Source: a virus
Reading direction: 5' to 3' (one strand)
Virus record (IMG/VR): IMGVR_UViG_3300050014_000540
Location: 1 to 26,217 of that record
DNA length: 26,217 nucleotides
The translations under genes were made by a program, and so were the position numbers. Shown piece after piece: positions 13,709-20,710 of this stretch; position 1 is the first letter of the stretch, and every line of letters starts with the position of its first letter. The notes below the pieces were generated by a model that searched no databases, was not told where the DNA came from, and saw nothing but the letters and a program-made list of their open reading frames with translations.

Positions 13709-13780
13709 TTATTTCACATCCTCTTTGACTTGTGGTTTCATATCAGAATCATAAACTATTTTTAATATTTCAGATTCCAT
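13709..13780 (-). CDS. 23-aa leader peptide upstream of the tail assembly chaperone
   Basis: An ATG at 13780 stands 7 nt behind a perfect GGAGG and opens a 23-codon frame, MESEILKIVYDSDMKPQVK and EDVK, which stops 1 nt before the chaperone ATG. The chaperone's own ribosome binding site is inside it, so its translation would couple to, and could tune, chaperone synthesis. It may be a leader peptide, a tiny structural protein, or a remnant. The strong site and exact junction argue that it is translated. Confidence 0.55.
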   Translation of the reverse strand: MESEILKIVYDSDMKPQVKEDVK

Positions 13781-13807
13781 AAGTAAGCCTCCAAATTAGT
13801 TTAAATA

Positions 13808-13858
13808 GGAATCGGATAGGTTCGAACTATCAAATAGGCTTTAACTTTCTACGATTCC
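13808..13858 (-). ncRNA. 51-nt tRNA-like element (acceptor/T-arm minihelix)
   Basis: Read on the minus strand, GGAATCG (13858-13852) and CGATTCC (13814-13808) form a perfect 7-bp acceptor-like stem. Immediately 5' of the 3' strand lies GATAG-TTCGAAC-CTATC (13831-13815), a perfect 5-bp T-stem with a canonical TTCGAAC T-loop and no spacer, exactly as in tRNA. Instead of D and anticodon arms there is a 20-nt linker. CCA is not encoded. It lies in the 98-nt gap between the tail tube and chaperone leader genes, on the transcribed strand. It could be a maturation site for RNase P or RNase Z, a tRNA mimic, or a decayed viral tRNA. No standard tRNA can be folded from it. Confidence 0.6.
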
Positions 13859-13867
13859 AAAAAAAAA
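13859..13867 (-). terminator. T9 tract after the tail tube gene (possible archaeal terminator)
   Basis: Nine consecutive T on the minus strand lie 11 nt after the tail tube stop and directly before the tRNA-like element. Archaeal RNA polymerase terminates at oligo-T tracts without a strict hairpin requirement. This tract may cut or reduce the transcript between abundant tube/sheath and less abundant chaperone/tape measure products. Partial read-through would be needed unless a downstream promoter exists. Confidence 0.45.
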
Positions 13868-13878
13868 TAATAAATAAT

Positions 13879-14253
13879 TCATCTCGCTTTCCATGTACGG
13901 GTACGTTTTAATGATGTGAATGACAAATCTTCTGTACCTTTCTTGCCCGGTGAAGCATCACCACCTAAACTATCTAAGTATCCACCAGTATAGTAGTCAA
14001 CGAAGTTTTTATTACCAAGAGTACCACTGACAACTATGGGGATATTAGCGATTAATGCTTTTGTGAGATTATTTTCAAAATTGGGATCGAAACTTAATAC
14101 ACGACTAATTTTTATTGTCCATTGTCCGAATTCATCTTCACTAATATCTGGTCCATCGAAGGTGTCTACAATATCATTCTTCTTTTTAAGGTCATAAGTG
14201 TACTTGGTTCCTTTACCTACTTTCACACCATTTATTAATATAATAACAGACAT
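13879..14253 (-). CDS. Tail tube protein
   Basis: A 124-aa protein immediately after the sheath gene, the standard position of the contractile-tail tube. It begins MSVIILINGVKVGKGTKYT and continues with beta-rich segments, including FGQWTIKISRVLSFDPNFE, and ends in a basic SLKRTRTWKAR. Length and order resemble XkdM/P2 FII-like tube proteins, although some related proteins are longer. The ATG is 2 nt after the sheath stop, with GGGAGGT in the last sheath codons. The identification depends mainly on synteny plus fold-like pattern. Confidence 0.8.
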   Translation of the reverse strand: MSVIILINGVKVGKGTKYTYDLKKKNDIVDTFDGPDISEDEFGQWTIKISRVLSFDPNFENNLTKALIANIPIVVSGTLGNKNFVDYYTGGYLDSLGGDASPGKKGTEDLSFTSLKRTRTWKAR

Positions 14254-14255
14254 TT

Positions 14256-15680
14256 TCAGACCTCCCTTGTAAGTTTTACACGGATATCTATATGTTTAAC
14301 AATTCCAGGGATGATAATTTCAAGGTCTGCATATACGGCTCTACTGTTTGTGCTGTTTTCTACTAAGTTAATAATAATATCTTTAACAATATTATTGGTT
14401 ACAAGGTCCTCTTTACGATTTTCAAGTTCTCCCTGAGCAGATTCTATACTTGTTGCTATACCTGTTTGTCCTAACCAATCTGTCATGTCAAAGTAGTTCA
14501 CAACAGCACAGAGAATACCTACCACATATCCTTCACTAGTTATAACTTTCTGACCTAGGTCCTCAACATCTCTTATACCAGTTACATCACTTACAATACC
14601 ATAAGTCCTATTTTCACGACTTATGAGTTTTAACATCATAACTCCACCATCAACTAATGCATAACCTGTGTCGGTTGGTCCAAAGTTAAATTCTGTACTT
14701 AAACCTGTAATATCGGATATGATTTTATTAGTCATTGATTCATTAACGGGCATTCCTGCATTGAATGATGCTATACGAGCAACACTTTCGGCTTGTGTTA
14801 AGGTATTTCCATCTACATCTATTGGTTGGTATACATATTTCATGAATAGACTGTCAGCAGTGGCTTCATTGGTTAATGTTGTACCAACACTGTTGCTACT
14901 GAGTAATGGGAATATTCCCCGGCTTGGTTTTGCTAGTGCTAATCTATTGTTTAGATAGGTTTCAATGCTTGGAAGGTATGTTGGATCTGGAGTGTCGGTA
15001 AATATTAGGAAATCAAATTTTTCATTTACAATTGTTGCGAGTGCTGTTGTTAACATAGCAGTTGTTATACCTTCTGCTGCTGTTTCTGTTCCATCTGTTA
15101 ATGCGGTATCAGATACTGTTACTATCGTTCTTGCAAGTTCGGCTGAACTACCATTTGCTATTATAAATCGAGAGGAAGCATTGATTTTGTTCATCATATC
15201 TGTAGCGGATAGACAGTTATCATACTCTTCAACTATTACATCATTTAATTTAAGTGTGAATTTCTGTCCAGATACGCTCCCGGCGGCTACACTTATTTTT
15301 AATCCATTGGTTGCACCATTTGCCCATATACCACCACTATTAGCGGTTATATGTAAGGCTATTGCCGGGGTTACATCATTTAGTACAGCTGATGCTTTGA
15401 CGGTTGTTCCTGCTTTTACACATACACAACCAGTTGCACCATAGTTATTATTTTGAAGGTCTTGTTTGAATGCATATTTAATTACATTAGATCCTGAATA
15501 GGATGGGTTTGATCCCATAGCTTCTTGAGCAATTAAAGCATTAGGGAAAAAGTATGGTACATTACTATCTCCACGTTCAAAGTTTCCTACTATCGCAATT
15601 TTACCGGCAGTTCCAAAGGCGCGTGATACATCTGGTTGTACTATTTCTGCACTAATACCAGGTATTACTGTGTTTACCAT
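14256..15680 (-). CDS. Contractile tail sheath protein
   Basis: A 474-aa protein of the tail sheath family. The N-terminus (MVNTVIPGISAEIVQPDVS, then GKIAIVGNFERGD) is typical of sheath proteins, as is the C-terminal order: DGGVMMLKLISRENRTYG, a helical WLGQTGIATSIESAQGELENRK part, and an IPGIVKHIDIRVKLTREV ending. It surrounds the tube and shortens to drive the tube through the wall. Its presence defines a myovirus-type tail, noteworthy because cultured viruses of pseudomurein methanogens (psiM-type, Drs3) have non-contractile tails. It starts at the ATG at 15680 behind AAAGGAGG. Confidence 0.92.
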   Translation of the reverse strand: MVNTVIPGISAEIVQPDVSRAFGTAGKIAIVGNFERGDSNVPYFFPNALIAQEAMGSNPSYSGSNVIKYAFKQDLQNNNYGATGCVCVKAGTTVKASAVLNDVTPAIALHITANSGGIWANGATNGLKISVAAGSVSGQKFTLKLNDVIVEEYDNCLSATDMMNKINASSRFIIANGSSAELARTIVTVSDTALTDGTETAAEGITTAMLTTALATIVNEKFDFLIFTDTPDPTYLPSIETYLNNRLALAKPSRGIFPLLSSNSVGTTLTNEATADSLFMKYVYQPIDVDGNTLTQAESVARIASFNAGMPVNESMTNKIISDITGLSTEFNFGPTDTGYALVDGGVMMLKLISRENRTYGIVSDVTGIRDVEDLGQKVITSEGYVVGILCAVVNYFDMTDWLGQTGIATSIESAQGELENRKEDLVTNNIVKDIIINLVENSTNSRAVYADLEIIIPGIVKHIDIRVKLTREV

Positions 15681-15684
15681 GATT

Positions 15685-15900
15685 TTATTCCTCCTTTATT
15701 TGTATGAATCCTGGCATTCCCAGGTATTTTTTATAAGATTTAGTTAATTCTTGTTTATCGTGATTATCTTGTAATTTACTTTGTAGATATGTTTTTAATC
15801 CTGCTAATGTCATGTCGGATATATTATTCTGTATTGCAAAGTTTTGAAGAGTTATATCTTCTTTAACTTTCTTAACCGGTTTTTCATCTTTACTTGTCAT
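15685..15900 (-). CDS. Small neck/tail protein, 71 aa
   Basis: I start the gene at the ATG at 15900 because GAGGAGGT lies just in front; five further upstream codons would overlap that site. The product is highly charged (MTSKDEKPVKKVKEDITLQ) and mostly helical, ending KKYLGMPGFIQIKEE. It overlaps the tail terminator gene by 11 nt and precedes the sheath by 4 nt. Small proteins of unknown role (XkdJ/YqbJ-like position) often occur here. No family is recognised. Confidence 0.65.
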   Translation of the reverse strand: MTSKDEKPVKKVKEDITLQNFAIQNNISDMTLAGLKTYLQSKLQDNHDKQELTKSYKKYLGMPGFIQIKEE

Positions 15901-16453
15901 CTGTAACCTCCTCAATTATCTCTGTTGTACCTACCCTTATCTCATTAAACCCTTCCTCGGTAATACTGTAATCTTCTTCAACATTAAATGAAACATACAT
16001 CTCTTCCGTCTGGAATATTATATTATCATCTTCATCTGGCTGATAATAGGGTTTAATATCATCAATACTCATAGTTTCAGAATCATTGTAACCACTTAAT
16101 ATTGTACTGTAAATCAGGGTTTGTATCAATGCATTTTCTATTTGATTTAATCTGTCCAATACACTAATATAATCGGTAGTATCCTTTATTTGGAGATGGA
16201 AATAGAAAGTTAATTTACGTTGTTCAAAATCAAATCCTTCACTATCTTTTTGGTTATTAGCTCGGCCAAATACTATCCTTTCTGTGAGGGCAGATTGCAT
16301 ATTTTTATCACCAATAAAGAAGCATGGAATGTCTGATAAGAGTTTTGCAGGTTTAAGTATAACATCTTCTTCGTCTACAACCGCAGGGGTTACAATTTTA
16401 TTACTTTCTTCTACGGCTTGTTTAATTAGTTTGTCTAATGTTGTATCTACCAT
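15890..16453 (-). CDS. Tail terminator / tail completion protein
   Basis: A 187-aa protein. The start is set at the ATG at 16453, 8 nt behind GGAGG; the frame could be extended five codons only by using a TTG within that site. It follows the HK97 gp10-like gene and precedes the sheath, which is where the ring that caps the tail is encoded. The middle has the alternating pattern typical of this fold: RKLTFYFHLQIKDTTDYIS followed by a helix DRLNQIENALIQTLIYS. An acidic beta-rich end follows. Called largely by synteny. Confidence 0.65.
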   Translation of the reverse strand: MVDTTLDKLIKQAVEESNKIVTPAVVDEEDVILKPAKLLSDIPCFFIGDKNMQSALTERIVFGRANNQKDSEGFDFEQRKLTFYFHLQIKDTTDYISVLDRLNQIENALIQTLIYSTILSGYNDSETMSIDDIKPYYQPDEDDNIIFQTEEMYVSFNVEEDYSITEEGFNEIRVGTTEIIEEVTDDK

Positions 16454-16495
16454 GAATCCATCCTCCAAAAAAATAGTGAATAAATTAATATGATT

Positions 16496-16933
16496 TTAAC
16501 TTAAAGCTTTGTGCATATTCTCTTGCATCAAACGAGGATAATAAACCTTTAAATATTGATAAGTAGGTTCCATAAATGGGTAAGGCTTTGTTCCGGGGTG
16601 TTTAACACTACGTACTGGGTGTTTGGCTCCTTTCCAATAGAGGTAACCATCAAAACTTTTAGGTATAATTAGATGTGGTTTTGATCCCTTTTCTATGATG
16701 ATACCATACCATTTTTTAGGGCCTATCCAACGTTCATTATCTCCTATCTTGGTAATATCTATTGAGCCCCGTAATGCACCAGTTTTAACACGGACTAATT
16801 TCTTAGCCATAGACTCACCCATATGAGCGGCTTGATCTAATGTTTTACTAGGTACTTTACTTACACGTTCACGGCGTTGTTCAATACTCTTAAGTACAGA
16901 TGTAAAGTTACCAGTTATACCTACGCCTAACAT
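16496..16933 (-). CDS. HK97 gp10-like neck protein
   Basis: A 145-aa protein with the gp10/YqbI pattern: an N-terminal helix, AAHMGESMAKKLVRVKTGALRGS near residues 35-57, an EKGSKPHLIIPK segment, and the end PYPFMEPTYQYLK. The VKTGALRxS and EKGxxPH motifs are hallmarks of this head-tail joining family. It forms part of the neck ring between connector and tail terminator. The start at 16933 lies 6 nt downstream of the previous stop. Confidence 0.88.
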   Translation of the reverse strand: MLGVGITGNFTSVLKSIEQRRERVSKVPSKTLDQAAHMGESMAKKLVRVKTGALRGSIDITKIGDNERWIGPKKWYGIIIEKGSKPHLIIPKSFDGYLYWKGAKHPVRSVKHPGTKPYPFMEPTYQYLKVYYPRLMQENMHKALS

Positions 16934-16939
16934 TGTTAA

Positions 16940-17434
16940 TCACCATAGATTAGGATTGAAGACCCTGTTATCTTCATCGTCTTCATAGGTTTCTTCGTTG
17001 ATTGTGAACATTCCAAATGGACTGTCTATTGATGAATCAATAATTTTAGGACTACAAATTGCAAGGTCGGTTCTTATTTCAGGGGTGAATGGATTGTTGG
17101 TTACTGGTTTGACACTGTAATCATTTACTTTAATAATAGGACTTTTACGGTTTAATTTAGCACTATTAGCCATATTAATAGTGATACGTCTAGCAATATC
17201 ATCGATACATACTGGAATTTCTGTTATTGTCCCATCTGCTAATTCTACATTAAAATTTTGGTCACATTCACTGTCAATATAACTTTTAGCGATTACTAAC
17301 CATTTGATTATCTTAACTTCTAATTGTTCATCTGCTGTTAAATTATCAGTATCACTGAATCCTATGTCTACTGGTTGAATACCACTATCTTCTATTACTT
17401 CCTGTACGGTGCTGTAATATACTTCATCTACCAT
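16940..17434 (-). CDS. Head-tail connector (gp6/YqbG-like)
   Basis: A 164-aa protein with the helical adaptor pattern of head completion proteins: short N-terminal helix, then ADEQLEVKIIKWLVIAKSYID around residues 34-54, where a long helix carries the ring contacts, and DDIARRITINMANSAKLNR around 80-98. The C-terminal acidic tail ends DNRVFNPNLW. Its position right after the capsid/decoration genes fits the ring that sits under the portal. The ATG at 17434 follows GGGGAGGT. Confidence 0.78.
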   Translation of the reverse strand: MVDEVYYSTVQEVIEDSGIQPVDIGFSDTDNLTADEQLEVKIIKWLVIAKSYIDSECDQNFNVELADGTITEIPVCIDDIARRITINMANSAKLNRKSPIIKVNDYSVKPVTNNPFTPEIRTDLAICSPKIIDSSIDSPFGMFTINEETYEDDEDNRVFNPNLW

Positions 17435-17469
17435 AGTTCACCTCCCCAAAAAAGGAATAAAGGAATTAT

Positions 17470-17943
17470 TTATACTCCATCTGTCATTAATGTAGCAGCA
17501 TATTTAGCCCCATTACAAGCACACGAATAGATTTTAGTAGGTGCTGATGAATCATTATAGATTCCAGTTACACCTGCATTACCACTTACAGCTCCAAAGG
17601 CAGTTATCATCTGTGCATTTGTTGGGGGTGTACCCACTAAAGCGGCTGTTGCATAGTTACCAGGTCCTATAAATTTATTAGCAATTACATTTCCGTCACT
17701 ATCTACACTAAATACAAGTGTATCAGCACTATCTATTACTTCTAATTTCCTTGCACCAGCGGCGTCTGTAAGTTTAACTTTAACATCCTTACCAGTTGCT
17801 CCGTTAATTGCAAGGTCGGCTCCGCTTGCAGCGGTTAGGTTTCCTGTTACATTCCCTTGAAGATCCCCATTTACTCCACGGTCTTCTATTGCTTCTCGAA
17901 GCATTTTAACTTCAAGTGCAATATTCAATGGTGTTCTTACCAT
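17470..17943 (-). CDS. Head fibre / decoration-like protein
   Basis: A 157-aa protein downstream of the capsid gene. I set the start at the ATG at 17943, 7 nt behind GGAGGAT. A short helix (about 8-22, IALEVKMLREAIEDRG) could trimerise. A glycine/asparagine-rich stretch follows (GDLQGNVTGNLTAASGADL), then VFSVDSDGNVIANKF, and a C-terminal part with GTPPTNAQMITAFGAV and a Cys pair, YSCACNGAKY. Such proteins often project from capsids. No enzyme motif is present. The role is inferred from order and composition. Confidence 0.6.
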   Translation of the reverse strand: MVRTPLNIALEVKMLREAIEDRGVNGDLQGNVTGNLTAASGADLAINGATGKDVKVKLTDAAGARKLEVIDSADTLVFSVDSDGNVIANKFIGPGNYATAALVGTPPTNAQMITAFGAVSGNAGVTGIYNDSSAPTKIYSCACNGAKYAATLMTDGV

Positions 17944-17989
17944 AATTATATCCTCCAATATTATAAAATAAAATAAGTAGAATCCTTAT

Positions 17990-18988
17990 TTAGGATTCCA
18001 AGTCAAGGAATGCAGCAACAGCAGCGTCTTCATCTTCGAAGTGAACATCCGCTTCAACACTGAGAACATAATCGGTTCTACGTGAACGTGGTATCCTATC
18101 CGGTTCAACAGTAATTTCATGGAAAACACCCCAAACCGTATTATCTGGATTGGTTAATAGTGCTGCATTTCCACATCTGTTATCACTTGTTACGGTTGAA
18201 CGTGCAAGTCGTGGTAAGTATTTAACTTGTATTCCTTTATATTTCGGTAATATACCTTCTGTTATAACCTGGTCTCCAAGAGTTGTACCTCTAGCAGCTA
18301 ATATATCCCTGTAACCATCAGCTACAGCCCAGTTTACATAAAATGCATACTGGTCCGGGTTTTCTAAATATTTCTTATCAAGTTCATCTATCATTGCATC
18401 AAACATGTCGGTTGGTGCACTGAGTCCATCTGGATCGAAATCTGTAGCAGCACTGCCTCCAAAGACTTTGCATCCTGCCTTTTTCATGTATCCATCGGTC
18501 TGATGTAATACGTCATCAATAGCGTAGAGTATATCTGTATCACCAAAGAGTCCTAACTCTTCCATATCCCTACCAGCGGCGGAACTTATCATTTGTATAA
18601 GAACATTAGTAAAATTATCTTTTCCTATAATCCTTCTTAATGCTTTATCGTATATACCTGTGACTGTCTGGAATTCTTGTGCAACAAGTTGATTCATACT
18701 GAAATCAGGTTTAGCCATTTCAGCATCGGTTATATCCCTGTGAACATCTGAAGTATCTCTTCCACTTCTTAGGACACGGTCACTCATTGATATACGGTCT
18801 ATGTTGACTTTAGATTCTGTCATTTTCATGAATCTTGCATCGTTAAGTAGTACATTGTCAGCTTCTACGGTCTGTATAAAGTTATCAAACTGTGCAGGGT
18901 TTAATATTGCATCTCCCGCGTCGGTTACATCTATAGCTGCTTTAAATGAGCTTTCTAATTTATTTAATAATTGGTCTTGTGTTAACAT
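17990..18988 (-). CDS. Major capsid protein (HK97 fold, XkdG-like)
   Basis: A 332-aa protein directly after the protease-scaffold gene. The sequence has the order of HK97-type capsid proteins of the P2/XkdG kind: N-terminal helix, TESKVNIDRISMSDRVLRSG, a spine-helix-like DKALRRIIGKDNFTNVLIQM, then the P-domain DAMIDELDKKYLENPDQYAF, and the LPKYKGIQVKYLPRL segment. The end carries an HEITVEPDRIPRSRRTDYV beta strand typical of the A-domain. It starts at the ATG at 18988 behind GGAGATG, preceded by its own promoter and a hairpin, consistent with the need for many copies. Confidence 0.9.
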   Translation of the reverse strand: MLTQDQLLNKLESSFKAAIDVTDAGDAILNPAQFDNFIQTVEADNVLLNDARFMKMTESKVNIDRISMSDRVLRSGRDTSDVHRDITDAEMAKPDFSMNQLVAQEFQTVTGIYDKALRRIIGKDNFTNVLIQMISSAAGRDMEELGLFGDTDILYAIDDVLHQTDGYMKKAGCKVFGGSAATDFDPDGLSAPTDMFDAMIDELDKKYLENPDQYAFYVNWAVADGYRDILAARGTTLGDQVITEGILPKYKGIQVKYLPRLARSTVTSDNRCGNAALLTNPDNTVWGVFHEITVEPDRIPRSRRTDYVLSVEADVHFEDEDAAVAAFLDLES

Positions 18989-19043
18989 TTATTTGTACAT
19001 CTCCTTCATTTGTTAGGAGAACCCAAACTTACAACACAAATTT

Positions 19044-19053
19044 ATTTATATGA
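19044..19053 (-). promoter_or_regulatory. Candidate TATA box for the capsid gene
   Basis: On the minus strand CATATAAATAAATT reads as an archaeal TATA box. An expected start about 25 nt downstream gives a leader of roughly 30-40 nt with GGAGATG before the capsid ATG at 18988. The 164-nt gap holds no gene, and a hairpin with a T6 run lies upstream, so the capsid gene is probably a separate transcription unit. Confidence 0.5.
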
Positions 19054-19063
19054 TTAAAAACAA

Positions 19064-19088
19064 ACCCATTCTTTGTACAAAAAAGGGT
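19064..19088 (-). terminator. Inverted repeat with T6 run upstream of the capsid promoter
   Basis: ACCC at one end pairs with GGGT at the other; inside, a T-rich arm pairs with an A-rich arm (one T-T mismatch, one G-U) around GTACA, about nine base pairs in all. One arm has six T on the minus strand. It could terminate protease-scaffold transcripts before the capsid promoter, or act as an operator for a dimeric regulator. Confidence 0.4.
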
Positions 19089-19152
19089 GATTCAGTTAGT
19101 AACCATGATAATATAATTGGTTGCTTTTGGATCTCCTTTTAAATTTAAAACA

Positions 19153-19584
19153 TTAATCTTTTATTTTCCTTCCAAAGGCATCTCTGTCTTCTCTTCCTTT
19201 ATAAACTTCATCTTTGGTTTTGTCTGGTTCATCTAATTTCTGACTTGCAGGGTCTATACCAAGTTTATCAAGAATGGATTTAATTACCGGATTCTCTTCT
19301 AATGATTCAGGGTCTTCTTTAACAACTACACCCGCACGGTTTAATGCTCCGCATGATGCGACTTTTCCAGCTTTACATTCTGCTATTAAGGTTTTTATTT
19401 CAGCAGGGGTAAGTTTAGGTGCGGCTACTGCTTTTTTAGCTTCTAAATCTTCAGGTTCTTCTGGTTCTGGTTTGCCTTTTAGTGATTCAATTTCATCTTT
19501 AAGTTCATCTATTTCTTTTTTAGATTCTGTGGTTGCTTTTGTAACCGCTTCATCTATCATCTTCATTACATCTTTTTCTTCCAT
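19153..19584 (-). CDS. Nested in-frame scaffold protein
   Basis: Inside the protease gene, the ATG at 19584 (Met345, MEEKDVMKMIDEAVTK) stands 8 nt behind a perfect GGAGG, as strong as any true start in the window. It would yield 143 aa containing only the coiled-coil and C-terminal capsid-contacting parts. The position falls exactly at the domain border. This resembles lambda C/Nu3, where the scaffold is made from an internal start within the protease gene. Inferred from site strength and domain boundary. Confidence 0.65.
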   Translation of the reverse strand: MEEKDVMKMIDEAVTKATTESKKEIDELKDEIESLKGKPEPEEPEDLEAKKAVAAPKLTPAEIKTLIAECKAGKVASCGALNRAGVVVKEDPESLEENPVIKSILDKLGIDPASQKLDEPDKTKDEVYKGREDRDAFGRKIKD

Positions 19585-20616
19585 ATCTAAAACCTCCAAT
19601 GGTTTACTTTTATTTATATTGTTAGTGTTATCTTGTGCTTTGAGTAATGCACCAATAGCATCATACGCTTTCTGTAATGTGGCACTATTAACACTACTTA
19701 TCATCCTTCCGGCCTTTATAACGAGACTATCATCAGATTTAATCGCTGTAAAAATAGCATTTGTTACACATGGACGGTCTACAAAACTAACAGTTACACA
19801 AACTGGTTTTTCAATATCTGCAATGTTGGTTCGTTTAGATGCATACACATTGCTTAATACATCTGATTCATTTTTATTAGCAGATAATGATTTTAATAGT
19901 TTGTTAGCGTCTTCTTCTGGTATGTATGTGCCACTGTAACCTTTTAATACTTTATTCTGTACATCAAGCCATGTTTTATCATTTGTAACCTTACTTGTTA
20001 TCATCCAAGTACCAATAGGATAGGTAACTTCATCACCGAGTACATTGGTTTCGGTTAACTCTCTTTTGAGTGTGTAATTCTCGACTACATCACCTGTTTG
20101 TTCTCCATTACTTCCATAGGTATGCATATCATCATTAATACGGAATGTATTAAATTTATGACAGAATGCCTCTACTTCATCAGCATTAAATACTTTCTCA
20201 CCACGTCCAAAATCACAATCAGGACAATCAGGTATCATTACAGGCCCATTCACTAATCGTTTACTCTCATCTTTACTAGCAAATGCTCCCATTTTAACTG
20301 GATTCATTTTCTGATTAGTTGGAACATAGTTAGTTTCCTTTTCTACTTCCACTGGTGTTCCTAATGTTATGGATCCATCTGCATTATCAGTGTAAGGATA
20401 TTCATACCTCTTCGGTTCTGTATCTACCATAGGCATGTTATCTGTGTTATATGGACATATTATAATGATTGCATGATCTGAAAATGTTGCTTTAACATGA
20501 ATGTCATAGTTACCAGTTCCTATTTGTGTGGCTGCTGCTTCGGTGATACGTTCTTTTAGGTCTTCATAAGAGCCTTCTATTGATTTGAATACTGGTTTAT
20601 CTTTATTTGTTGTCAT
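19153..20616 (-). CDS. Prohead protease (XkdF-like) fused to scaffold
   Basis: A 487-aa protein. Residues 1-110 are an N-terminal extension (SIEGSYEDLKERI). The protease part follows: GPVMIPDCPDCDFGRGEKVF near 123-142, NDDMHT with a probable catalytic His, WMITSKVTNDKTW, and GYSGTYI with the probable catalytic Ser, corresponding to the GFS motif of XkdF/S78-type proteases. From about 345 on the protein is a charged, coiled-coil-rich scaffold (ESKKEIDELKDEIESLKGK), with a Pro/Glu-rich hinge and a C-terminal helix region. It would scaffold and then clear the procapsid. The start at 20616 is behind AAAAGGAGGT. An internal start (19584) probably makes free scaffold. Confidence 0.83.
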   Translation of the reverse strand: MTTNKDKPVFKSIEGSYEDLKERITEAAATQIGTGNYDIHVKATFSDHAIIIICPYNTDNMPMVDTEPKRYEYPYTDNADGSITLGTPVEVEKETNYVPTNQKMNPVKMGAFASKDESKRLVNGPVMIPDCPDCDFGRGEKVFNADEVEAFCHKFNTFRINDDMHTYGSNGEQTGDVVENYTLKRELTETNVLGDEVTYPIGTWMITSKVTNDKTWLDVQNKVLKGYSGTYIPEEDANKLLKSLSANKNESDVLSNVYASKRTNIADIEKPVCVTVSFVDRPCVTNAIFTAIKSDDSLVIKAGRMISSVNSATLQKAYDAIGALLKAQDNTNNINKSKPLEVLDMEEKDVMKMIDEAVTKATTESKKEIDELKDEIESLKGKPEPEEPEDLEAKKAVAAPKLTPAEIKTLIAECKAGKVASCGALNRAGVVVKEDPESLEENPVIKSILDKLGIDPASQKLDEPDKTKDEVYKGREDRDAFGRKIKD

Positions 20617-20710
20617 GGTATATTCTACCTCCTTTTAATTAATTTTAATAAAGTATAAATATAATAACAGTTAATATAGTATAATATGAGATAACAAAGG
20701 ATGTGATAAT
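20617..20710. promoter_or_regulatory. Divergent promoter region of moron cassette C
   Basis: This gap separates the leftward protease gene from the rightward AbrB-like gene. AGTATAAATATAA (20652-20664) is an almost symmetrical TATA-like element that could serve both directions. For the + strand, initiation is expected near 20683, at TATAATATGAG (20680-20690), which matches the motif in front of the other AbrB-like gene at 10 of 11 positions. An AbrB operator or initiator is suspected. Confidence 0.45.

Noticed and set aside
13295-13765. 156-codon + strand frame opposite the chaperone
   Set aside because: Ser/Thr-rich antisense shadow; the minus frame has XkdN-like motifs and a strong start.
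13808-13858. A complete tRNA gene or integration site
   Set aside because: Only acceptor and T arms are present with 20 nt between them; no anticodon stem can be formed. The element lies within the structural operon, far from any integrase, so an attachment site is unlikely.
16468-17958. Upstream TTG/GAG-extended starts for several genes (17958, 16468, 15915, 1565)
   Set aside because: In each case the extension runs through a GGAGG-type ribosome binding site that serves the internal ATG, so the internal ATG was chosen.
19274-19939. 221-codon + strand frame opposite the protease-scaffold gene
   Set aside because: Ser/Ala/Leu-rich mirror translation of a charged coding strand; the minus-strand gene has clear protease motifs and ribosome site.
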